From contig NC_084802.1 of assembly GCF_963169125.1 (NCBI RefSeq), forward strand, positions 26,975,107 to 27,039,106: DNA of 64,000 nt. The letters are read 5' to 3'. This document shows, piece by piece, positions 33,923-44,600 of this stretch. This DNA is from Humulus lupulus (lineage: Eukaryota > Streptophyta > Magnoliopsida > Rosales > Cannabaceae). The position numbers and the translations under genes are program-made. Within the stretch, counting starts at the first letter, position 1. Every line of letters starts with the position of its first letter. The notes beneath the pieces are model-generated. The model had not been told where the DNA came from, searched no databases, and saw only the letters and a program-made list of their open reading frames with translations.

Positions 33923-34294
33923 TGTGACAGTCAAAATCCTGTGATCCGTAAGGGGAAAGACCGGGTAAGCTGTGCAATCCCACACCGCCTGGGGAAGGTC
34001 AAGTGTAATGATTCTAAGACTGTGTAGGTATGGGACTACACAGTTGAATAGGGTTTAAGTGGGTTGATGGGTACTACCTACATCAGGAAGGTGCATCTTC
34101 TTTTCGGTAACCCATCACTTGAGAACTCCATGGTTAAGCGTGCTTGGCCTGGAGTAATCTAGGGATGGGTGACCTCTTGGGAAGTTTTCCCAAGAAGTGT
34201 GCGAGTGAGGACAAAGCACGCTGGAAAGACTTATCTTGGTTTGTAGGGCCAGTCGTCATTCCAGAAAGCAGCCATAGTGACGTGGGACGTCACA
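33923..34294 (+). repeat. Cassandra (TRIM) LTR carrying a 5S rRNA domain
   Basis: A 372-bp LTR, TGTGACAG to GACGTCACA, preceded by a polypurine-like tract. Its middle is clearly derived from 5S rRNA. Cassandra elements are non-autonomous terminal-repeat retrotransposons known for 5S rRNA in their LTRs and dependence on other elements' enzymes; the match rests on this architecture. No second Cassandra LTR is present on its left. Confidence 0.8.
34066..34205 (+). ncRNA. 5S rRNA-like domain in the Cassandra LTR
   Basis: Recognisable 5S segments: GGTTAAGCGTGCTTGG (34132-34147, box A region) and GGATGGGTGACCTCTTGGG (34163-34181, box C region), with GAGAACTCC and GAGTAAT between them as in plant 5S. 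The 5' third is rearranged (ATCAGGAAGGTGCATC) and the 3' end is not a 5S terminus, so it is an LTR-embedded derivative, not a ribosomal gene. The internal RNA polymerase III control boxes look usable. Confidence 0.78.
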
Positions 34295-34299
34295 ATACT

Positions 34300-34800
34300 A
34301 TATGTCATGCTTTCGAATTCCAGATGGGCTATGTCAAGAAATTGAAGGTTTGCAAGCTAGATATTGGTGGGGTTCCACTAATAGGAAAAAGAAAGTCCAT
34401 TGGCAGGCCTGACATAAGATGTGTAGACCAAAAACAGAAGGTGGTATAGGCTTTAGAGGTTTCATTCAATATAATCAGGCAGTATTGAAAAAATAGGCCT
34501 GACTTCTACTGATAAACCCCTCATCTTTAATGGCTCAAGTACTTAAAGCACGATACTATCAACATACAAGTACTTTGGAGGCTAGAGAGGGCCACTGCCC
34601 CTTATTGACATGGAGAAGTATCTTATGGAGAGAAGATTTGCTAAAGAAGGGTTTAAGACGACGAATAGGTAATGGCAGAGATACCTCAGCTTTTAATGAT
34701 CCTTGGTTACCAAGATCTTCGTCTTTCCTCCCTAGCTTAACTAACATATTAGACCCTTTAAGAGTTTCTGACCTTTTGGAAACACAAGGAAAGTGGAACA
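34300..34800 (+). pseudogene. LINE-c ORF2, right part
   Basis: Continues the LINE-c RT thumb and downstream region: YMSCFRIPDGLCQEIEGL, GGIGFRGFIQYNQAVLK, then VLKARYYQHTSTLEA and GNGRDTSAFNDPWLPR. Stops at about 34408 and 34488 are at Trp- or Arg-like positions. Homology ends at GKWN (34800), exactly where repeat D begins. The zf-RVT, 3' end and poly(A) tail are not in the window. Confidence 0.85.
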
Positions 34801-35726
34801 TGTATCGACCCAGATTTTTAAGACTCGATAATGCAGAAATATAAATGTTTTCATTTAACCAAATGTCTCAAAAACCCATTTAAAAAAAAACTTTTTAAAA
34901 GTCGTATGGCCATACTTAACATTTAATAAAAACATATTTTATAAAGAGTAGAGTGAACCTAGTTTATGAAAATAACACAACATTTCCAAAAATAAAACGG
35001 CTTCCCAAAAGGTCGGTCCACATGTACATTCGCAAGGTAGACTCCAGCGCTCACAGCTCTGCCTTGCCCTTATTCTTACCTACAATATGAAACAACTAGG
35101 TAAGCGAAAACGCTTAGTAAGTTCAACTTTAAAACAAAAGCATGCAAGGAATTAGGGTTCCGGATCCATCCGGACCCTACACAATCAATTTCAAGAACGC
35201 AAAAGTGTCCTGGCAAACTTATGGTCATGCCTGATAACCAATGAAAAATTATTTCATATAAACAGATAAATTCCTGCACTCAGAAAATCCCAGAACAAGC
35301 AGATATATTATATCACAACTATTTCTTATCAACAAATAAATCCCTACACTCAGAAAATCTCAGAGCAAGCAGATATAATATATCACAATATAATTCGAGA
35401 CCAACGCTCGACAACTTCCAACAATTTGGGCATAACACGCCCTCCAGCATAAATGCTAATCTGTAAGGGAGAACCGAGTCTCAACACTAAGATCTAGCCA
35501 ATAAATATCCCCATCAAGGTTAACTATCGTGTTACCTAGGGCATCGCTACCTATCCAAGAGTAAATCCCTCACAAGGGTACCCATCAAGTTACCTAGGGC
35601 ATCACTACTTATCCAAGAGTGTAATCAAAGTTACACGGTTTTATAGAGACTTCTATGTTAATCAGTGGTGTTGGTGAGCAGTTGCCCCTAGGGAGTTCAA
35701 CCTCACTCAAACTTGGCAACCCTTAG
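34801..35726 (-). repeat. Unidentified repeat D, left part (LTR-like end)
   Basis: Begins TGTATCGACCCAG exactly at the break in LINE-c, so it is the tip of an inserted element, probably an LTR in minus orientation. It contains two short tandem duplications (70-base units about 35257-35396; 58-base units 35531-35630). It is cut by A2 at 35726 and most likely continues at 62618. The far end is outside or obscured, so no duplication can be checked. No coding sequence. Confidence 0.5.
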
Positions 35727-38238
35727 TGTAATGCCCCAAAATCCCTAATGAGGTTTAATGGTTGGATTAGTATGTCAGGAGGGCCATAATTGATTTATTA
35801 TGCCATTAAATGATTATGTGAATTATATTAGAATATGATGTTAAATGCATGCATGTGGGTCCACATTTCATCATAGGGGCATTTTGGCAATTTGGCCCGT
35901 TGATGGCGTAGTTGTGTATTTTCATGCATGTTGGTGAACTATTGATGAGGCCATATTATAATATGGATTTGTTCGAGCCATTTGGCATGAGACGATCTTT
36001 GAGTGCAAGTTAGCGGTTTGGTCATAACGGGGTTGAATTCGGGGCTCGGGGTGAGTCTTGGAGTAATTTGGTGATTAGAACATTACCGGGAATAAAAGGG
36101 TAATGGGATATGATTTATTGGTATTTGAGAATATTGGAAATAATGAGAATTGGAGGGTGTTAATTATGATTAACGAGATAGGCAGGAAATGACGATTTTA
36201 CCCTTGGAAGCCTTTAAAGGACTTTAAATGACCTAGGGGCAATATGGTCTTTTCACCCTAAGGATAGATATAACCATTGAAGGCTATAGAAACCTTCCAA
36301 AACAGAGCACCATCTTCATCTTCTCCTGACCAATTTTCTCCTTCCTTTTCCTTTGAATTTTTTTAGCTTCTTTTGAGGATTCAAGCTAGGGAAGTGAGTC
36401 TTGAGGGCTTAGGGTTGTGTTCCACCATTGAAGAGGGTTCTATACTGAGCTTGAGGTAAGTTTCTAGCCATTAAAACTCTGGTTCTTGCCCTGTTTTTCA
36501 TTTGGTTTTCAACTTGGTTTTTGAGTTGGATAATTGAGGATTAATGGGAGTTTTTGGCTATGGTTGCTTGGGTTATGATGCCTAGACTTATATATATGGT
36601 TTTGGGGTTCATTTGTGAGTTTGGGTTAAGTTTAAAATCAATTCATGAAGGTTGGAAATGGAGAAGTCGAAGGAGGGAAAAACCAAGGTTGAAAACCCTG
36701 GTTGTAGTGCTATAGTGCCCATGTATGGGCGCTACAGAACTATCTAGGGGCCTTTCCACTCTGGCAATAGCGCTGGGGCGCTAAGGGGGCAGCGCTACCC
36801 TACTTTTCCAAATTCCTATTTTGAGCACTTTTGAGGTTTTTTGGCTCGGGGTTTCAATTCCCAAGGCTCGGGATCAAATCTACTCATCGTTTGGGTACAA
36901 TTTGGGGTCCCGAGAGTGAGGTTTAGGTCAAGAGCCTTTCATTGCTCATTTTCATTGATGGAAGTTATATTTGGTTATGACTAGGTGACCGCTAAGGAAT
37001 CAAAGGGTTGATCGTTCTCAAGGGTTGTTCTTGACTATTTCTCGCTCGAACCAAAGGTAAGAAAACTGCACCCCATATGTGACATGCATGGTTATTAATG
37101 AGGCATGTTGGGTGTTTAAATGTGGACATTGATTGCATATCAAATTCTTAGAAAATCTTGCTTACTTGTGAATGGCACTGACTCATTAGTCAGAATCGGC
37201 AATGGTGTCGATATTAACTGTGAAGTTGTGACTCATTAGTCAAGTTCGGTAGTAATACTGAGCACTGGTCGTATGGTATTGACTCATGAGTCAAGAACGG
37301 TATTAGCGTGTTTAACGCAAGCCAAAAAGGTTAGATCTAATCGACATAAGCATTATCGTCTTGAGCATGAAATGCTTGACCGACCTTAAGTTCGATGAAA
37401 AACAAAAGCGCTTGTCTAGTCTAATGGCTAGTTACCTAGAGCCAGGGCCAGAAGGCCCAGGTGACTGCATCGTCACATGGCTAGGGTGTGGAGCCAAAGT
37501 TAGTGACTCACTCATCAGCCACTCATCTAGTTTAAGCTAGTGACTTACTCATCAGTCACTCATCTGGTTTAAATTAGTGACTTACTCATCAGTCACTCAT
37601 CTGGTTTAAGTTAGTGACTTACTCATCAGTCACTCATTTGATTAGGGCTACACGCCCCAGCATGATTATCAGAATCTTGATATTATCTGATTAAGGCTAC
37701 AAGCCCCAACATGGTTACCAAAACCTTGAAGTGATATTCACTAACCTGTTTAGGGCTATAAGCTCTATATGATTATCATAATCATCAACTGATATTATAT
37801 ACACGCAGTAATGAATTTTCTTGCTGAGCCTTGGCTCACGGGTGCTATGTGGTGCAGGTAAAGGGAAAGAAAAGCTCACCCAGCCTTGAGTGGAGAGCTT
37901 AGGTGGTGATGTGTACATATGCGGCCGCTTGACCACCACGGCCAAGGAGTTTCTCGAAGGAACTAGGGGGTTAAATCCTTTTTTTGCCGTTTAGGTCGGC
38001 GGGTTGTAATTTTTACACTGTATTGACCATTTTGGATTGTAAATTACTTGTAAACGCTTTTATGGGCCCATGACTAGTTTTATGTTTTAAATAAAATATA
38101 TCATTTCCTTTTGAATGAGTTTTTCACCTTAGCCTATTAATAATTCCTAGATGCACATTTATAACCAATGACTTGATTAGCGAGTTAAGCACAGTTCAAA
38201 GCTCACAGTAACGGTCTTGGAGTAACCAGGGTGTTACA
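35727..38238 (+). repeat. 5' LTR of A2
   Basis: 2512 bp, TGTAATGCCCC to GTGTTACA. Candidate TATA segment GATATAACC at about 36267. GC-rich inverted words around 36706-36802 correspond to those of A1. A 37-bp tandem array lies at 37501-37648. The end carries the conserved GCTATGTGGTGCAGGTAAAG block (about 37842) shared by all A-type LTRs. Confidence 0.93.
37501..37648 (+). repeat. 37-bp tandem repeat, four units (A2 5' LTR)
   Basis: Units start TAGTGACTTACTCATCAG at 37501, 37538, 37575 and 37612. Each holds TGAC and AGTCA words in inverted order. The array recurs at about 61879-62020 in the 3' LTR, so it predates insertion. Confidence 0.85.
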
Positions 38239-38241
38239 ACT

Positions 38242-38253
38242 TGGTATCAGAGC
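38242..38253 (+). promoter_or_regulatory. Primer-binding site of A2
   Basis: TGGTATCAGAGC, three bases after the 5' LTR, complementary to the 3' end of plant initiator tRNA-Met. First-strand cDNA synthesis would start here. Confidence 0.85.
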
Positions 38254-38678
38254 GTGCCAAGGTTTAGGGTTCCTGTAGACTGGCTGGGCATGTACACTCA
38301 CCACTGAAGACAAGCTCGACTCATGGTTTGGTAACTATTTATGTGGTTATATATTTAACTGCTTAAATATAGTATAAATATTTTATGTTTCCACATGAAA
38401 TACATTGATAAGGTTGTGCCTTGACTACTGCATCATCAGCAAGAACATGCTTATTAGTACTGATATTTCTATAACATACTCATTAGTATTGTTCATTGTG
38501 AATTATTAATTGATGCATGTTAATTGGTAAATGCTATGATCATGTATCCATTTGTATATCTGTATTATTGTGGAATATAGGTGATTATCTGTTGATCTTG
38601 GACCATGAGGCGGCAAGAGGTTTTGTTATTACTGTTAACTGGCCGCATTGATTGTTCCAGCACATCATAAGTGATAGA
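38254..38678 (+). other. A2 untranslated leader
   Basis: Non-coding sequence between primer-binding site and gag, collinear with the A1 leader on the minus strand (GGTTCCTGTAGACTGGCTGG near 38267). Confidence 0.75.
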
Positions 38679-38897
38679 ATGATTCCAAGACAGACAGATT
38701 CATCAGTTGGCTAGGAAGATCAAGGCCAGAATAACAGGCAGGGTCAAGAGAATGACCAGAATCAGATTCCATAGCCAGCTTCTGATAACTGGCAGCAGCT
38801 GTTTAATGACTTGCAGACCAGAGTTTTGAGGCAGGAAGAAGAAATACGCCTCCTGAGACAACAACAAGTTCCTGCAGGGAATGTTTTGCCTGAGGCA
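38679..38897 (+). pseudogene. gag: A2 gag, N-terminal piece
   Basis: Start of gag, aligned with the A1 protein (DNWQQLFNDLQTRVLRQEEE, RLLRQQQVPAG). In-frame stops follow the eleventh codon and again near 38762. It is cut at GAGGCA by solo LTR C1; the next gag codons resume at 40804. Confidence 0.85.
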
Positions 38898-40803
38898 TGA
38901 TGGACCCGAAACGGGTATGTTTTAAAAATTTATACTCGCAAGCGCACGAATCGTATATGGAATATAGTGTTCGTGTAAGCACGAGACCGAACCCAAAGGA
39001 GTTGTCTACAATCGAAAATAAAACTATTTTAAATCAAAATTAATAAATTCTAACCTAGCTCCAAAGATTAATGAGAATTTGTAACAATAAAAACAAAATA
39101 AAATAAAAGATAATAATAAAGATATTAAAGACAATATATATAACATAAATCACTAATAGAAATCAAGATAGTAAAATAAGATTATTAAGGATTAGAATCC
39201 ACAAAATACAAGTTCAATAATATTTATAAGTATATTGATTCCCAAGTTTTAGTGATAGTTAAAATAAATCAAACTATCATTTTCCAAATAGATGTATAAT
39301 TTTAAGCACAAATTACTTCTAAAAAGATAAGATTTTTCTTCACTTTTCAAAATTATAATTTCAAAGCATTTAGTGTAAATCAATCTAATGAAATAACAAA
39401 TAAATCAATGAACATTATTTATAAGGCAAAACATAATATTTTTGTTCTAAGCATGGATGTGTACAATTTAATGACACATCTTACACAAAGAATATTATAT
39501 TTTTTCACTTATGAAGAACAAAGTGTAAATATGTGCTAACAATCCAAAATACATGATATTTAAGATGAAAGAAGATATTTGAAGAAGAAAATTCCATAAA
39601 CTTTGTTGAAAAAAATGGGAAATCAACATACAAAATAAACACTATCTAGTTACAAATTGTTTCATCATCACCTTAATAGTATTAAAAAGATTAGAAACTC
39701 ATAACTAGAATAGCAAATACACACTAAAAATTACAAACATAAATAGGAAAATTTGGAGGAGAAACCTCCAAAATTTTCCTCTAAAAATACATAAAAAATA
39801 ACCAAAAAGAAGAAGATGAAGAGAATAGAGATGTTTTGAAATGTGTAGAATTTTTGGTATGGTAACCTCTTTTCTCCAATATTTGACACCCTAAATGGTC
39901 TTCAAAACTCCATATTTATAGCCAAAATGAGGTATTAAAATAATCAATTTAAATTAATTAAATTGATTAAATTACTTTAATTAATTATAATATGGCAAAT
40001 AGGGGTAAAATATAGGGTGTAATAATGATGTTTTGGGGTAAAATGTGTAGAAAGTGAGGTAAAAAATGGTATTTTTGGATAAATAGACAATGGTACATTT
40101 TTCTTTTGCTGGGCTCCATGAGAGAAAAGGCAGTGGCTGATTGCTGGGAGGAGGCGTGTAGGGCAGAGGTGCTTCAGGAGGGTCGCTGGGCCGTGGGATG
40201 CTTTGTGTTGCAGCTGGAGAAGCACCTGTTGGATTGCTGAAAGTGTCAGGCGGAAGGCTGCTAGAACCGTGAACTTCAGGAGGCAAAATGGTGGAGTGCA
40301 TTTGGTGAATATGGCTGATGGCTCTTGGGCTTGGGCCATGGAGCTCTTTTGGTATTTCAATAATACCATTTTGTTTCTTTCTTTCTCTTGAAAATGCCAC
40401 TTTTCTTTTTATTTTTCTTGTTTCTCTTGTATTTCATCTTCTTTCCAAATAAACAAAATGCAACCTTGTTTTCTACAAAATAATCATAAACTAAATTAAA
40501 ATTAAATATTTTCATTAATAAAATATACCATATAAATTCCATGAAAATATTAATTAAAATTTAATTTACATAACATTTAATTTCAATAAAATCATATTCA
40601 AACTAACAATACTAATTAAATAATTAAATTACAACATAAAACAATAAAATATCTATAAAAACATATAAAAATCTAGAAAACTACAATAAGACTAATAAAT
40701 TAGAAATTACTTAAAAACTTAATAAATCAATTAAAAACGCAATAATTAAGCAACAATTAGCACATAAAAAGTGGTAAAATAACTCTATTTTGTAGAGTTA
40801 TCA
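38898..40803 (+). mobile_element. Solo LTR, family C (copy C1)
   Basis: 1906 bp, TGATGGACCC to AGAGTTATCA, with perfect AGGCA duplications (38893-38897, 40804-40808) in the gag frame of A2. It is AT-rich except for a GC-richer island (about 40105-40375). TATTTATAGCC near 39912 could be a TATA box. A second copy starts near 63368. No internal domain is present, so the clade is unknown. Confidence 0.9.
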
Positions 40804-41450
40804 AGGCACCACCTGTATCGGCGCCAACAATTGAGCAGCTGCCTGAGGTTGATAGCAAATGGGAGCCTCTTTATGAAAGGTTCAGGAAACAACAACCTCA
40901 AGTGTTTGAAGGCAGTGCCGATGCTAAAGCTGAGCACTGGATGAGCATGATTAGCACCATCCTTGACTTTATGAGGGTGTCTGGTAATGAGAGGGTGGCC
41001 TGTGCCATATACATGTTTCGGGAGGATGCCCGAATTTGGTGGGAGGTTATATCCCAGACCAGAAACATCAATGCCCTGAGTTGGGAAGAGTTTTAGACTC
41101 TGTTCAACGAGAAGTACTACAATGATGCCATCAAGGCTGCTAATGCTGAAGAGTTTATCAGATTACTTTAGGGGAGTTTATCAGTGACTGAGTATGCCCT
41201 GAAGTTTAATAGATTAGCAAAGTTTGCCATGGAGCTGGTGCCCACTAATGGGACCAGAAGGGAGAGGTTTCTCAAGGGGCTACAGCCTAGATTAGCCCAG
41301 GATGTTCGTATTACCACTGTGATTGGGGTTACTACCTATGCACAAGTGGTTGAGAAGGCGTTCACAGCTGAGAGCACAGAAAACAAGATCTAGCTGGACA
41401 ATGCAGCCAGAAGAGAGTTTAGGAGGACAGGTCCTCCATTTGTGGGTTCA
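40804..41450 (+). pseudogene. gag: A2 gag, central (capsid-like) piece
   Basis: Retrotrans_gag region: KWEPLYERFRKQQPQVFEG, IWWEVISQTRNINALSWEEF, NEKYYNDAIKAA, LKFNRLAKFAMELVPTNG. Premature stops lie at 41095, 41170 and 41391, at positions where A1 has Gln, Gln and Trp. It is interrupted after GPPFVG by solo LTR B3. Confidence 0.88.
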
Positions 41451-41986
41451 TGTAGAGTCCCAGAATTTTACTTAGCTAGTTAGATAGTTGTAGTAGCTAG
41501 TAGTAGTTATAGTATGATAATTACTGTGGATTTTGGTTCAAATTGGGACTTAGTTGAACACTCGTAGCAACACTTATAGATTTTATAAGTTTAACCTATA
41601 GTTTAAGAATATTAATTATAACATAAGGTTTGATTAATATAGCTGATTATAAAGATGTCATTTATTATACTATAAGGTTTAGGTAGAATTACTAAGATCA
41701 TGACACTTGTCGTGTGCATGTTTATTTAAGGATTTAATTATAGTTTAAATAAAAGAAAGTTCAAGAAAGCTCTAGAATCTTCCAAGACCATTAAGAGCAT
41801 GACATTTGTCACAATCTTGTTTATTTGAGTATTTAAGCATTTTAAGTGGATAATTCAAAAATAGAAGTTTCTAGAAGCTCTAGACCCTTCCAGAACTTGC
41901 TGGAATCTCGTATTACTTAGTCAAACCTGATCAATTCAAATTATGCTGAAAAAGTGCAATTACGTGTTTAAAATATTCACGTATGC

Positions 41987-42122
41987 CGATATATCGCAGC
42001 ATAGGAGCCGATGTATCGCCACATGGGGAATACGAAAAACACATCAACTTCGCACAAACGAAATGACGAGCACTCGGGACATAGGGCCAGGCGATATATC
42101 GCCTATGATGGGCGATATATCG
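41987..42122 (+). promoter_or_regulatory. CGATATATCG palindrome cluster, LTR B3
   Basis: Copies at 41987-41996, 42009-42018 (one mismatch), 42089-42104 (as AGGCGATATATCGCCT) and 42113-42122, upstream of the TATA box at 42307. One more copy than in B1 and B2. Confidence 0.5.
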
Positions 42123-42306
42123 ACCCTAGGGCCATAATTTCAAACGTTGTTGAAACCGAGCTTAATTCATTCCTTAACCTCTTGACTAGCCTCTGAACTT
42201 TTTGACCGAGTCTTCAGCACCTATTGAACGAATATTCAAATATTTTTCAATTAATACTCATTATTTTTATTCAAGCTAAAAGGAGGTAGTTTCACTCCTT
42301 GAACTC

Positions 42307-42314
42307 TATAAATA
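42307..42314 (+). promoter_or_regulatory. TATA box of LTR B3
   Basis: TATAAATA in the context ACTCTATAAATAGGACC, conserved among family-B LTRs. Confidence 0.7.
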
Positions 42315-43536
42315 GGACCTAGTACCCAACCATTTTTCTTATTCTTCAAGCTGTGTTCAGAGCCTTCAAGCTACTAGGGTTGCTATAGAGTGATAAACAC
42401 TTGGGTTGGGATAAAAGCTTTATCATATTAAGCTTTATAAACACTTGGGAAGTGAGATTTATAGTGTGTTTTCAATATCAAGGTGTAGTTCGGTGCTAGT
42501 ACATTCAAAGGTATTCCTAATCTTAAGTTCATTTCTGTATGGTTCCTTAGTTTCCTTTAGTTTTCTTTACTCAAATCCTAACTCGTTGTTTGCATTCTTG
42601 GTTAGGTATTTAAGTTCTTTGAACTTAAGGTTTCTTTTCGGTAAGTTTCTTCTTGGTGGTTTAGTTCATTTCTTTATCATCTCTTTTTTTTTAGAAATAC
42701 TCGCATTCTTATTGTTGGTTTTAGGAGTGTTCCAAATCTCGTCCTTGTTCTCATAAATCCCGGTGTTGGTAAGGAAAATAGGATAGATTTTGTATGCTTT
42801 TATGTTTTGATATATGCTATGATTTATGTATGATATGCTCTAGTTTTTTTAGCATATAAATTGTTTAGATAACAATCACATAATTTGTTTAGATAACAAA
42901 TATATAACTTGTTTAGATAACAAGTCCCAATAATATATTCCTTGGGCATATGATTGTTTAGATAACGAGCCCCATAAATTTATATGACTTGTTTAGATAA
43001 CTAAGCCCCGTAAATTTATGGGCATATGATTGCTTAGCTAGCAAGCCCCAAGAAGTATGATGGCCATTATAATGCATGTTTTATAGTCATATGTTTTGTA
43101 GTCTTATGTTTATGTTTTATGCTATATGTGCTAGTAGATTTTCCTTGCGGGGCATTAGGCTCACTCCTTTACTTTTATGTATGCGGGAAAATAGTTATGG
43201 CGACAGAAGGATTCTTGGCAGCTTGGTTTGTGTATTAAGGATGAAGGGACTTGATGAACTGCGTGAACGATTCGAGGACGACATTATTTTTAGTCTCTTT
43301 AACTTATGTTTTATGTATTTTCCACATTTAGCTTTGTAAATAATTTCCTTTAGTTTAAAATTATGTTTTATTTTAAAACAATAGGATCCCATACCCCGCA
43401 TTTATATATTTCAATATTTACTTTGGAGTTTTTAATAAAGTTGTGAATATTTCTTATGTATGTTTTTCTCAAAAATAGTAGCTACGTCTGGTAGTTTTTA
43501 ATGGTCCAAGGTCTTAGAATTAGTTGGGTCATTACA

Positions 43537-44600
43537 GTTCAGGTAGGGGTGGAGGCCCCAGTGATAAGAAGAGGAAGGTTCCTGATACCTTCCCAGCTCA
43601 AGGTCCTGACAGGTGACCATGTGGTATTTCAATGGGTCGTCAGGGCGGCAGTGAGGCCTGGAAGACTTATCCTGAATGCCCTAGGTGCAAGAGGCGCCAT
43701 TTGGGAGAGTGTAGGGCAAAGGCCTACTTCTTATGTGGGGCAGTGGGTCATTTTAAGAAAGATTGCCCTAAAGCAAGAAAGGACGAACCCAGAAAGGCAG
43801 ACAGCTCGGCCCCAGCTTGAGTGTTCACATTGACACAAGCAGAAGCTAAAGCTTCACCCTTAGTAGTTACAGGTCAACTTCTTAGTGTTGGAACCCCTTA
43901 TACTATTTTGATTGAATCTGGTGCTACGCATTCTTTTGTTGCTAGTAGAATTATTGATAGGTTGTGTAGACCATGTGATTATTATGCTGTGGGGTTTGGA
44001 ACCTTATTACCCACTGGAGAGTTAGTAGTATCCAGGAGATGGGTCAAATCTTTGCCAGTGACCGTGGAGGGCAGAGAGTTGTCAGTGGATTTGATAGAGT
44101 TAGTTATGACTGACTTTGTTATGATTCTGGGTATGGACCGGTTAGTGAAGTATGGGGCAATCATGGATTGCAGAAGGAAGATGGTCACCTTTGAGCCTAA
44201 AGGTGAGGATCCTTTTGTGTTTGTTGGTACTGTGCATGGACCTTGTATACCTATGATATCTGTTTTGAGGGCTAGAGATCTATTGCAAGGAGGTTGCATT
44301 AGATTCTTAGCCAGTGTGGTAGTCACCACTCACGTCATGCTAGTGAGACCAGAAGAGACCAGACTAGTCTGTGAATTTCTGGATGTGTTTCCAGAAGATT
44401 TACCTGGGTTGCCACCACACAGAGAAATTGAGTTTGTGATAGAACTGGCACCAGGGACGGAGCCAATGTCTAGAGCACCTTACAGAATGGCCCCAGGTGA
44501 GTTAAAAGAATTGAAAGTACAGTTGAAGAGCTGTTGGATTTGGGTTTTATCAGACCTAGTTTCTCACCTTGGGGTAAGCCAGTGTTGTTTGTGAAGAAGA
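43537..44600 (+). pseudogene. pol: A2 gag knuckles and aspartic protease
   Basis: Double zinc knuckle (CPRCKRRHLGEC, then CGAVGHFKKDC preceded by a damaged first Cys pair, YFLCG), followed by a stop at 43818 and the protease. The active-site motif reads ESGATHSF, so the catalytic Asp is Glu; together with the nonsense codons this kills the enzyme. LVKYGAIMDCRRKMV follows in frame, showing where A1 lost its base. It runs into the RT entry [19 protein letters not shown] and breaks near 44525 by a frameshift. Confidence 0.88.

Larger units (their letters stand above)
26048..34294. mobile_element. Composite gypsy/Cassandra retroelement (single insertion)
   Basis: An 8247-bp insertion in the LINE-c RT, flanked by ATACT on both sides (26043-26047, 34295-34299). 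From left to right: a complete A-type LTR in minus orientation, polypurine tract, pol, gag and leader (all minus), a primer-binding site in minus, then a 483-bp 3' part of an A-type LTR in plus orientation, a primer-binding site in plus, a short Cassandra internal domain, and a Cassandra LTR. Removing it and one ATACT rejoins PTY to YMSCFRIPDG in the LINE frame. The parts thus integrated together, and both ends are LTR 3' ends. Confidence 0.9.
41451..43536 (+). mobile_element. Solo LTR, family B (copy B3)
   Basis: 2086 bp, TGTAGAGTCC to GGTCATTACA, flanked by perfect GTTCA duplications (41446-41450, 43537-43541). Removing it and one GTTCA rejoins the A2 gag sequence. The TATA box is at 42307-42314, preceded by four CGATATATCG-type words. 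It is about 190 bp longer than B1 and B2. Confidence 0.93.

Noticed and set aside
34066..34205. Functional 5S ribosomal RNA gene
   Set aside because: The 5' third is rearranged, the 3' end continues into LTR, and there is no tandem array or T-rich terminator.
34144..34449. 101-codon open frame across the Cassandra LTR and LINE-c
   Set aside because: It starts inside the 5S-derived domain and crosses an insertion boundary, so it is a chance frame.
37501..37648. Possible CRISPR-like array
   Set aside because: The 37-bp units are directly adjacent with no variable spacers, lie in a plant LTR, and recur in the partner LTR.
39981..40400. Host gene on the minus strand in LTR C1
   Set aside because: A proline/serine-rich low-complexity frame entirely within a solo LTR, with no domain and a competing frame on the same strand.
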